Positions 31,528-38,192 of a stretch of 38,192 nt of DNA are shown piece by piece. How positions within the stretch are numbered: the stretch's first letter is position 1; each line of letters opens with the position of its first letter. This stretch comes from HGM04593 sp045647745. GTDB taxonomy: Bacteria; Bacteroidota; Bacteroidia; Bacteroidales; Bacteroidaceae. The translations under genes were made by a program, and so were the position numbers. The stretch is taken from positions 1 to 38,192 of the forward strand of contig JAZRMQ010000003.1 of the NCBI GenBank assembly GCA_045647745.1. Reading direction: 5' to 3'. The notes under the pieces were generated by a model that ran no database searches, was not told the origin of the DNA, and saw only the letters and a list, made by a program, of their open reading frames with translations.

Positions 31528-32082
31528 CTATAATTCTTCGTGACAATCGATGTCTATTTTGATGCCGCCGTTGCCGTAGTTTTCAAAGAATTCAAATAGT
31601 TCATCTCTTTTATTGGCTGCATCATTAATAGTGAGGCTATCTCCTTTTTCATTTTTATGCACATTGTAACCAGTTCCAGGTATTAGACAGCCTGTCGTGT
31701 GATTTCCGTGTCTTCCTCCGTGTATAGCAATGCCGGTTCTTCCATTAACACCCTTTAGATACCATTTGTACTTTTGTTTATCGCTCCAACGTGGTATTAT
31801 TTGATATTTGCCAGGTTGTATGGCCGTGTCTGAGTTTCTGGTCGTTGCAAGTTCTGGATCTGTTTTTGGCTCCAAGAAATAGCCTTGTATTGAATCGATT
31901 TTTTCACTACTGCTATTGTATGCAGTTGCAATATAGCTGCTTATGGTTGCATTGTATCCGAATTTGAATCTTTTAGTGTTTATTTCAACTCTTGTTGTAT
32001 CAGGTAATCGCTCTGGCTCGTTGTACATTCTTGCTAACTCAAAAATGCTAAGCTTTTTTCCGTCTGAATTTAATATAGGCAT
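31528..32082 (-). CDS. DUF5675 / L,D-transpeptidase-like protein, possible toxic effector
   Basis: 184 residues, with no signal peptide. Residues about 64-140 (IQGYFLEPK, AIQPGKYQIIPRWS, YLKGVNGRTGIAIHGGRHGN, HTTGCLIPG) match my memory of the DUF5675 family; the H121...H128-T-T-G-C132 arrangement resembles the catalytic (S/T)HGC motif of L,D-transpeptidases and DUF2778/Tlde1-type effectors. A separate N-terminal 45 residues (SIFELARMYNEPERL) could be a delivery or partner segment. It lacks a secretion signal, while the gene upstream encodes an exported protein, the layout of many contact-dependent effector and periplasmic immunity pairs. Visibly AT-rich. Alternative: a phage-derived or housekeeping peptidoglycan enzyme. 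Confidence 0.65.
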   Translation of the reverse strand: MPILNSDGKKLSIFELARMYNEPERLPDTTRVEINTKRFKFGYNATISSYIATAYNSSSEKIDSIQGYFLEPKTDPELATTRNSDTAIQPGKYQIIPRWSDKQKYKWYLKGVNGRTGIAIHGGRHGNHTTGCLIPGTGYNVHKNEKGDSLTINDAANKRDELFEFFENYGNGGIKIDIDCHEEL

Positions 32083-32095
32083 AACTTTTTTGCTA

Positions 32096-32124
32096 CAAAT
32101 TTAATTTGCTTTTTGTGCTACAAA
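32096..32124 (-). promoter_or_regulatory. Candidate internal promoter for the DUF5675-like gene
   Basis: On the minus strand TTTG (32121-32124), a 17-base spacer (slightly short) and TAAATTTG (32096-32103). The leader would be only a few bases long. Confidence 0.4.
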
Positions 32125-32150
32125 GTTGCTGATTTGCAAAAAATACACTT

Positions 32151-32777
32151 CTAATTTTCAAGATGTGGAAGTAGCTGCGGATAATCTATGCCATTTTCAA
32201 AGAATTCAAATGCAAGTTGCATTATTCTAATCTCTTGCGGATATTGTTTGTTGTATTTGTTTTTTAGATTGACCACCTCTTCTCGCCAGGCTGTTTCGTC
32301 TGTGCTTGACCAGTAAAACATCCAGAATTGCATTTGATGTCCTTTTCTTAATTTTGAGATTAAGTACATCATCGTATCTCCATTCTTTATCATAGTACCG
32401 TGTAGGTTTTCTTGGAGAGTTATGCAGTTCTCCCCAGTGTCGTTCAGTCCAATGACAAGATTGATGTATTTATTGCAGTATGTAGTATCATTTATAAGGT
32501 ATAAGCTGTCTCCAAAGATAGTACAATGTTGCGTAGTCAATTGACTCATTCGATTGTCAAAACTCTTGTCGGGGGAATACAAGTATGTCAATGTGTATTC
32601 TAACCAAGTTGATGGGAATGCTCTGAAAAACTCTGTTTGTTTTTCTAAGTTGTTTGGACCATTTATGATTGCATTGTATGCCTTGCTCAATCGTAAGGTG
32701 TCTACTGGATAATATTGTGCAACTGTAGGAGTGGCAAGAAAAGACGATAGCAATAGTGCAAATAAATACTTTTTCAT
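32151..32777 (-). CDS. Exported protein, candidate immunity partner of the DUF5675-like protein
   Basis: 208 residues with a signal peptide (MKKYLFALLLSSFLATPTVA) and no lipobox, so a soluble periplasmic protein is expected. The mature part is helical and aromatic-rich (FFRAFPSTWLEYTLTYLYSP, HQMQFWMFYWSSTDETAW, IMQLAFEFFENGIDYPQLLP). I do not recognise a named domain, although the WLEYTLTYLYS pattern recalls uncharacterised exported proteins of Bacteroidales. It is transcribed first, 68 bases before the DUF5675-like gene, from a good promoter, and shares the AT-rich composition. The immunity role is inferred from position, export and composition only. Confidence 0.68.
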   Translation of the reverse strand: MKKYLFALLLSSFLATPTVAQYYPVDTLRLSKAYNAIINGPNNLEKQTEFFRAFPSTWLEYTLTYLYSPDKSFDNRMSQLTTQHCTIFGDSLYLINDTTYCNKYINLVIGLNDTGENCITLQENLHGTMIKNGDTMMYLISKLRKGHQMQFWMFYWSSTDETAWREEVVNLKNKYNKQYPQEIRIMQLAFEFFENGIDYPQLLPHLEN

Positions 32778-32799
32778 CTTGTTGTCTTTAATTTATATG

Positions 32800-32830
32800 C
32801 AAAAATAGATTATAAATCCTATGTCGTCAA
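32800..32830 (-). promoter_or_regulatory. Promoter of the exported-partner gene
   Basis: On the minus strand TTG (32828-32830), a 20-base spacer and TATTTTTG (32800-32807), 22 bases before the ATG. It begins where the antiporter gene ends. Confidence 0.6.
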
Positions 32831-34135
32831 TTATAGAACAAACAGATTCTTGTTTTTCCTCTTTACAATAATCGACACCACAATCATCACGCCAATGCAC
32901 ATAGGGTAGTAGAGGTTAGGAATAATCTCCAGCGGAGATATTTTCGCTAGCCCCGATGCTATTAGCAATTGTGCCCCATAGGGGATTATTCCTTGGATAA
33001 AGCACGATGTGGTGTCCATAAGGCTTGCGGCGCGGCGTGGCTGAATACCGAATTTCTTTGAAATATCGCGCGAAATATCGCCCACAGTCAAAATAGCAAT
33101 AGTGTTGTTCGCAGTGCAGATATTTGCAAGAGCTGTCAGCGCTGTGATAGCAAGCTCTGCAGCTCGCCTTGAACGCATACGCAGTGTAACGATGCGAATG
33201 AGATAATCAATACCTCCATTAATGCGTACAATCTCCAAAAGACCACCGGCAAGAATAGTTACAAGGATAAGTTCCGTCATTCCCATAATGCCACTGCCCA
33301 TCTCGGTGAAGATGCTTATGCCGTCAACAATCCCAAAGGCTAAGCCCATTGTTCCTGCTATTATTATGCCTATTATCAGCACCAGCAGCACGTTTACTCC
33401 AAATAAAGCACAGGCAATTACGGCAAGGTAGGGTATACACTTTAATGCATCGTTGAGTGTGACGGCTGTTGTCTCAATCTCCTCGATGCTGTTGCCGCTA
33501 AAAGCATATAAAAGCAGGGTTACGACAGCAGCCGGTGTGACAAGCCTTATATTGGTGCGGAATTTGCTCTTCATTGAGCAACCCTGTGTCTGTGTGGCGG
33601 CAATGGTGGTGTCCGAAATGAATGATAGATTGTCTCCAAAAAATGCTCCGCCCACAACAATGGCTACAAGCCACGCTGTGTCGCAGTTTAGCTCTGTTGC
33701 AAGTGCTGTGACAACGGGTGTCAGAGCGACGATTGTTCCCACCGATGTGCCAATGGAGAGGGATATAAAACAGGCGGCAATGAATATGCCGGCTGGCAGA
33801 AAATTGCTTGGGATAAGGTTCAGTGTCAGCTGCACCGTGGCATCAACCGCACCCATTGCCTTGCCCAGTGCTGCAAATGCTCCGGCAAGGATAAATATCC
33901 AAATCATATACATTATGCGTGGGTTGGCTGCTCCTCTTGAAAACTGCTCGATACGTTGGTCGAGGGTTGAACCGCGTGTTATTGCCACTGCATATATTGA
34001 TGCTGTGATAAATGCTGTGGTTATTGGGATGCGATAAAAGTCTCCCGCGATTATTGAACCGGCAAGGTATATTGTGAGAAGCACAATGATTGGTGAAAGT
34101 GCGATTAGTCCGCGTCGTGTGTTTATTTTTTGCAT
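32831..34135 (-). CDS. nhaC: NhaC-family Na+/H+ antiporter
   Basis: The ATG at 34135 (MQKINTRRG) is preferred over the upstream opening at 34192, which lies in a terminator; 434 residues. About eleven hydrophobic segments; family motifs SLSIGTSVGTIVALTPVV, GGAFFGDNLSFISDTTIAAT and ANICTANNTIAIL. NhaC proteins exchange sodium for protons, and some relatives swap organic acids or amino acids, so the substrate is not certain. No operon partner is apparent: it is flanked by a terminator upstream and by the promoter of the AT-rich pair downstream. Confidence 0.9.
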   Translation of the reverse strand: MQKINTRRGLIALSPIIVLLTIYLAGSIIAGDFYRIPITTAFITASIYAVAITRGSTLDQRIEQFSRGAANPRIMYMIWIFILAGAFAALGKAMGAVDATVQLTLNLIPSNFLPAGIFIAACFISLSIGTSVGTIVALTPVVTALATELNCDTAWLVAIVVGGAFFGDNLSFISDTTIAATQTQGCSMKSKFRTNIRLVTPAAVVTLLLYAFSGNSIEEIETTAVTLNDALKCIPYLAVIACALFGVNVLLVLIIGIIIAGTMGLAFGIVDGISIFTEMGSGIMGMTELILVTILAGGLLEIVRINGGIDYLIRIVTLRMRSRRAAELAITALTALANICTANNTIAILTVGDISRDISKKFGIQPRRAASLMDTTSCFIQGIIPYGAQLLIASGLAKISPLEIIPNLYYPMCIGVMIVVSIIVKRKNKNLFVL

Positions 34136-34162
34136 AATGTTTTGTTTTCTGCCGCGAAGATA

Positions 34163-34196
34163 CAAAAAAAGTAGTGCGCCCGAAAGGCGCACTACT
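34163..34196 (-). terminator. Terminator of the GH85 gene
   Basis: An 11-bp stem (34170-34180 with 34186-34196) and five-base loop, followed on the minus strand by a run of T. It lies 30 bases past the GH85 stop codon. Confidence 0.9.
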
Positions 34197-34226
34197 CATA
34201 ATCGCTGTGCGATGTTAATATTTCAC

Positions 34227-37200
34227 TTACTTAACAAGCACTTTTGCCGAGCGGATGATATTACCGAGCTGCATCTTAACAAGGTAAACGCCTGCCTCAA
34301 CAGCAACTGTTGTTGGGTTCTGAACAAACTCTACCAACTTACCATCGGCTGTGTAAATCCAAGCCTTGTCGGCATTTGCAATGGCAATTGCGCCTTCAAC
34401 GCCTTCGGCTGTTGAAATCTCACCTGCAACAACATCTTCAACCGATACGCTGCCTGTCACATTTTCCGGCTCCTCGGCTACACCTTGGTCGCGTGTGTCA
34501 AGTGGCTTGCGGCTTGGGTTGGTACCTGTGATTTTTACACTGAAGTCAATGGTAAAGCCCTTGTTTGTGTAACCTGTTGGAGGTGGTAATGCACCGAACC
34601 AAGCATCGTTGAAAGCCATACGCAAGCGGCTATCGCCTGTAGCTGCATCTTCAGGCACTTTAAACTCGAAAGTATAACCTTCTACAAATTCGGGAGATGC
34701 TTTTTCGTGCTTACCAAGATAGAAAATACGCTCACCTTCGGGGTCTGTTTCTGTGTCACCCTTGGCTATCTCGGCATCAGTTCTTACAACCGGTAGTGGG
34801 TGGTCAAAGTCACCACTTCCGTTAAGGTCTATCCAACCGGCTCCACAAGTATATTGCAAACCATCGCCAAAGTTAGGCGCTTGAATAGTCATTCTTACTG
34901 TTTGTCCTTGGTTAACCTCGAGAACGTGGTCGAGAGCATTAGCATATTGTGTGCCGTCGGCAACAGGTGCGTTTGCAGTGTAGTTCAAGTTTCTTATTGC
35001 ACCGGTTGTAGTCACTTTGCTCAAATAACGCTGTTCGCGTGCAGCGTCAACGCCATTACAGTTGGGGTCTATTTCGCTCACACCATAACTATCCTCAACA
35101 AACTTCTCGGGAAGATCGGCCTGTGTGCCGCGTTCAACATCAACCCAAACAGTGGGTGAGTAGCTCTTAAGGTCGGTAGAAACAGAGCGTACACCAATGT
35201 ATGGCTTGTCGTTTACGCTTGCAAATTCAATATTGCTGACAAGTGTTGCCCACTGCGATGTTGTACCAACAAGTGCAACCTTGCCATCTTCGCCATTCTT
35301 GTAAAGAACCTCAAAGTGGTCAATGTTTGCCTCGTCGTTGAATACCAAGCCCCACGCAGCGCGTGTTTTTGCTGTTGCTTCAACGTTCCAGTGTAGCTTG
35401 AGGCTCATAGAGGTCTTTGTCTCGGCCTTAACCTCGGCTACAAGGTCTTTAACATTTGCCGGAGCAACAATGCTCTCGTCGTTAATCTCGAGTTTACCGA
35501 CATAAAGCTGATAGTTGTTGTTGTTACCCTTTACGCGAAGACCAATGCGCTCAATAACGTCGCCCTTGGCAATGTCGTTAAGAGCAATCTTCTTCTCTTC
35601 CCAAGATTTGCCTGAGAGGTTGCCGTATGGGTACTCCAGCCAAGTGTTGCTGCCCTTCTTCTTCAAGATAAGGTAAAGGTTTGATGCGTTGGTGTCTTTC
35701 ACAGTCTTTATAGCAAGCTTGGCGTAAGCGCCATCACCTGCTTTGAGAGATGTCTTGTAAAGGATAATATCTGTGCCTGTTGATGTTGCAGCACCTATGA
35801 GTTCAATACAAGAACCACCTGTGTAGGCGTCAAGATATGTGTAGTTAACGTCAATGTCTGTGCTAACGGTTGTTGTGCCGCTCTTGTAGCGCAACCAACG
35901 ATATGTAGGTACAATGTCCTGTGCACTCATATTGTACCACTCGCTGTTGTGCGATAGCTTGCCTTTGTAGTAGTAACGGTCGCCGTTACCCAAAGTAAAG
36001 TGTGTGCCAAAAGGAAGGTTGCCCTGTATTGTTGAGCGCTCGGGAATCCAACGTGCAAAGCCTGCAAATGTCTGGAGAGGGAGTTTGCCATTCTCGAATA
36101 CCCAGTTGTTGCCGGTGTTGCTTAGTGCCGGGAGATTTGCCGGGTTGCGGTTACCGCCCGAGAATCCGCGCTCAAGGAGGCGCTGATAGTTGCCTTGTTT
36201 GTCGTGAACACCACTACCGGTGTTGAACTGGTTAAAACGGTTTATGTCGTGGTCTCCCCAAAGGCAGATACCGGTGTAATTATCTTCAAGGTTGGTCCAA
36301 ATTCTCTCCATACTTGCAAAGTAAACACCTGCATAGAGCCCGTCGGCGCTGCCATAAGCTTCCTTCACGGCGTTATATGTTTTTTTAAGGCCACTTGCAA
36401 TATTATTGTCGCCTTGGTAGTTGAGCATCAAATCGTGTGTTTTACCGGTCTCTTTTCTGCCATACAATGCATCGATGTTGCCGTCTGTTGATGAAGAAAA
36501 ACTTGATACTGAGCAATAGATAACACTGTGATAGTTGTCAAAACCACATTCTGCAGCATATCTATAGAGCTCCTTGTGGAAGTTTACAACATCTTTATTA
36601 TCGTATCCAGTGGCTTCCCAGTTATAATTGATACCATCAAAACCAAAGAACATCAAGATGTTGATGAGTGGCTTAACGTACATAAAATTGCCATTTGCAT
36701 CTTTTCTTGAGATAAGGTCCATATAGTCTCCTGAGCCTTCGCCACGTCCGCCTGTTGTGTCAAAGAATTTGATACCGCTCATCAAGTCTGTACCATTGCG
36801 GTGAGCTGCATCGGCCCACGCACCGGGGGCAGTGAAGATACTATGGTTCCAAGAGCCCCAAAGGTTGGTGTATTGCCACATTGAGAATGCCTCTGAGTTG
36901 AACTTGTCTATGGGGTAACCAACAGATGCTTGCTTGCCATAATCCATCGCGGTGTTCATAAAGAGGTTGCGGTTCTGGTAAGTCTCTGTTCTCAAACGGT
37001 CTGCACGGTCCATAAACTGTGCGCGACGAACGTGTGAACGAACGAAAGCAATGTCCGATGCTTGGATACCAGCTGCTGCAAACTCCTCCATTGTGGGGTA
37101 GTTGCGGCCTTGCTGCAGAGCTCTGTAGAAAAGGTCCATAAGAGCTTCGTCGCCAAAGCCTGCAAAGTCATAAATTTCCTTGCTTGTGGTGTCGCCACCG

Positions 37201-37709
37201 CCCTCACCGTCAGTAACCTCTTCAATCATATAACAGTTACCCTCGTCTGCTGTGGTATAGTTGTCTACAACAATACCTGCCGGCCAGTCAGTTCCTTCCA
37301 CTTGTGTGTTCAATCCCTGAAGACCAAGGCACAAATGCCAACGATAGGTTGCATCTTGTGATTTTTTAATCTCCAATTGCAATGCCTTGTTTGAGTTGAA
37401 CAGACCATTTGCAATAACGTATTGGCCTTTACCAACGCTGTACAAATAGTACTTGCCAGTAGCAGCATCCTTCTCAATTTTGAACTGTTGGTTAACATCT
37501 TGTGGGTTACGTTTTGGGTTGCCCACATTCTTACCTGTGCTTGCTGCAATCTGTGTTGGACAAGAAGGACTGTACAACAAGAATGCACGTCTAGTGCGCA
37601 AGGTATACACCTTGTCATTGCTCAACTGTGACAATTCGGTCACAACCGCTGCCTGTGCCGAGAAAACAAGGCACAAGAGAGAGATGAGCATCAAGTAAAT
37701 CTTTTTCAT
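34227..37709 (-). CDS. Secreted GH85 endo-beta-N-acetylglucosaminidase with GEVED domain and T9SS tail
   Basis: 1160 residues. Signal peptide MKKIYLMLISLLCLVFSAQA. Residues about 22-165 form a beta-rich N-terminal domain (YTLRTRRAFLLYS...). The catalytic GH85 part runs from about 280: WGSWNHSIFTAPGAWADAAH, DLMSGIKFFDTTGG and FFGFDGINYNWEATGY, where N363 and E365 fit the N-x-E catalytic pair of endo-beta-N-acetylglucosaminidases. A galactose-binding-like domain (about 650-790), a fibronectin-like stretch and a GEVED domain (GAGWIDLNGSGDF, DSRLRMAFND) follow. The end (WIYTADGKLVEF, VYLVKMQLGNIIRSAKVLVK) is a T9SS-type C-terminal domain. It should cut the chitobiose core of N-glycans, releasing oligosaccharides from host or dietary glycoproteins outside the cell. 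Monocistronic. Confidence 0.9.
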   Translation of the reverse strand: MKKIYLMLISLLCLVFSAQAAVVTELSQLSNDKVYTLRTRRAFLLYSPSCPTQIAASTGKNVGNPKRNPQDVNQQFKIEKDAATGKYYLYSVGKGQYVIANGLFNSNKALQLEIKKSQDATYRWHLCLGLQGLNTQVEGTDWPAGIVVDNYTTADEGNCYMIEEVTDGEGGGDTTSKEIYDFAGFGDEALMDLFYRALQQGRNYPTMEEFAAAGIQASDIAFVRSHVRRAQFMDRADRLRTETYQNRNLFMNTAMDYGKQASVGYPIDKFNSEAFSMWQYTNLWGSWNHSIFTAPGAWADAAHRNGTDLMSGIKFFDTTGGRGEGSGDYMDLISRKDANGNFMYVKPLINILMFFGFDGINYNWEATGYDNKDVVNFHKELYRYAAECGFDNYHSVIYCSVSSFSSSTDGNIDALYGRKETGKTHDLMLNYQGDNNIASGLKKTYNAVKEAYGSADGLYAGVYFASMERIWTNLEDNYTGICLWGDHDINRFNQFNTGSGVHDKQGNYQRLLERGFSGGNRNPANLPALSNTGNNWVFENGKLPLQTFAGFARWIPERSTIQGNLPFGTHFTLGNGDRYYYKGKLSHNSEWYNMSAQDIVPTYRWLRYKSGTTTVSTDIDVNYTYLDAYTGGSCIELIGAATSTGTDIILYKTSLKAGDGAYAKLAIKTVKDTNASNLYLILKKKGSNTWLEYPYGNLSGKSWEEKKIALNDIAKGDVIERIGLRVKGNNNNYQLYVGKLEINDESIVAPANVKDLVAEVKAETKTSMSLKLHWNVEATAKTRAAWGLVFNDEANIDHFEVLYKNGEDGKVALVGTTSQWATLVSNIEFASVNDKPYIGVRSVSTDLKSYSPTVWVDVERGTQADLPEKFVEDSYGVSEIDPNCNGVDAAREQRYLSKVTTTGAIRNLNYTANAPVADGTQYANALDHVLEVNQGQTVRMTIQAPNFGDGLQYTCGAGWIDLNGSGDFDHPLPVVRTDAEIAKGDTETDPEGERIFYLGKHEKASPEFVEGYTFEFKVPEDAATGDSRLRMAFNDAWFGALPPPTGYTNKGFTIDFSVKITGTNPSRKPLDTRDQGVAEEPENVTGSVSVEDVVAGEISTAEGVEGAIAIANADKAWIYTADGKLVEFVQNPTTVAVEAGVYLVKMQLGNIIRSAKVLVK

Positions 37710-37932
37710 AAAGTCGTTGATTTGGTTAGTTTGTAAATAAATTATTTTATTTTTTTTATTCTCTGTGTCTAAATTTAGCTATTTGTAAAAATGACTTTAC
37801 AATATGTTAATTACGCATCTATACACAATAGCTTTAATATAGCAAATATCGTTATATTATCGAAAAAAACAAACTTTTTGTTACATTATTTTAACGAGAG
37901 TTTGATGTGAGCCGGATTAAATTGCGACGTAT

Positions 37933-38062
37933 GAGATCTCTCACTTTTGTTCGAGATGACAGGGGGTGTGTTGTCATTTTAAGCGCAGCGAAAAATCTTA
38001 CAAGCTGTTAGAAAGAGATTCTTCACTTTCGTTCAGAATGACAGGGGTGTGAATTGTCATTC
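37933..38062. repeat. Two copies of an interspersed ~48-bp noncoding repeat
   Basis: Copy A (37933-37980) and copy B (38015-38062) share GAGAT-CTTCACTTT-GTTC-GAATGACAGGGG-TGTG and an ending TTGTCATT with scattered differences. A third, partial copy (ATTCTTCGTTTCATTCAGAACGAC) lies at 30892-30915 in the other gene-free region. Confidence 0.75.
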
Positions 38063-38080
38063 TATATTTGCATAAAGAAA

Positions 38081-38108
38081 CGAAGATAGCGATTTCTCGC
38101 TATCTTCG
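38081..38108 (-). terminator. Hairpin, probable terminator of the gene entering from the right
   Basis: A perfect 12-bp stem (38081-38092 with 38097-38108) and four-base loop. Read on the minus strand it is followed by TTTCTTTAT. It lies 33 bases past the stop of the partial frame at 38142. Confidence 0.7.
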
Positions 38109-38141
38109 CAAGCGGACAGAAGCAGTAAAGGATAAAGATTA

Positions 38142-38192
38142 TTAACTGTCATTGGCACTGAAGATACCGTTCAAAATGTTAATCCCCTTTAC
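38142..38192 (-). CDS. Possible C-terminal codons of a gene beyond the window
   Basis: The minus strand from the window edge reads VKGINILNGIFSANDS and then TAA, with a terminator-like hairpin shortly after. Only 16 residues are visible, so neither the frame nor a function can be confirmed. Confidence 0.35.
   Translation of the reverse strand, partial: VKGINILNGIFSANDS

Larger units (their letters stand above)
37710..38141. other. AT-rich intergenic region with interspersed repeats
   Basis: From 37710 to about 37930 the sequence is very AT-rich, contains the upstream region of the GH85 gene and shows no gene; no TAnnTTTG box at a good distance was found on the minus strand. From 37933 to 38062 two related repeat copies occur. 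I see no coding sequence. Confidence 0.6.

Noticed and set aside
33453..34037. 194-codon plus-strand frame inside the antiporter gene
   Set aside because: Shadow of a membrane-protein gene; low-complexity Val/Ala/Thr sequence of that kind is expected on the opposite strand.

Overview
The window looks like a chromosomal segment of an anaerobic gut or oral Bacteroidales bacterium. Promoters, where visible, follow the Bacteroidetes pattern (TAnnTTTG at -7, TTG or TTTG at about -33) and Shine-Dalgarno sites are absent. It carries a methylmalonyl-CoA mutase pair of the kind used for propionate or succinate metabolism, a PorE-like type IX secretion (T9SS) component, and two large secreted proteins with T9SS-type C-terminal tails. 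I cannot assign a genus.

Layout. 1-4.1 kb: the end of a rubrerythrin, then (minus strand) a PorE-like OmpA lipoprotein and a secreted endonuclease I. 4.2-10.1 kb (plus): mutA, mutB and topB. 10.2-14.3 kb: a U32 peptidase-like tRNA-modification protein divergent from dusB, through a palindromic overlapping promoter; then a putative DNA-binding protein divergent from a membrane-anchored Hanks kinase. 14.6-15.3 kb: an AT-rich two-gene cassette (65-residue coiled-coil protein plus GNAT-like protein). 15.4-19.7 kb: an acyltransferase, the Gate-domain transporter-mtnN-luxS operon (methyl cycle and AI-2), a small lipoprotein and tRNA-Gln. 19.8-22.3 kb (minus): three overlapping genes for a 3-amino-deoxyhexose-type sugar (cupin isomerase-like, FemAB/GNAT acyltransferase, PLP aminotransferase). 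22.4-30.3 kb (minus): a long run of housekeeping genes, typA, TlpA-like, comM, LOG, DUF4271, hemD, rnpA, yidD, tatD-like. 30.5-30.8 kb: rpsO. 30.8-32.8 kb: a noncoding, inverted-repeat-rich stretch, then an AT-rich pair consisting of a DUF5675/L,D-transpeptidase-like protein and an exported partner. 32.8-37.7 kb: an NhaC-type antiporter and a 1160-residue GH85 endo-beta-N-acetylglucosaminidase with a T9SS tail. The right end holds interspersed noncoding repeats and probably the last codons of another minus-strand gene.

How parts fit. PorE-like protein, secreted nuclease and secreted GH85 enzyme point to a T9SS-dependent scavenging lifestyle. MtnN and LuxS form two consecutive steps of S-adenosylhomocysteine recycling. 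The most unusual candidates are the DUF5675-like/exported-partner pair (possible antibacterial effector and immunity), the coiled-coil/GNAT cassette, the sugar trio whose cupin lacks an expected histidine, and the back-to-back promoter palindrome between the U32 gene and dusB. All functional statements are from reading sequence and recalled family knowledge; no database search was done.
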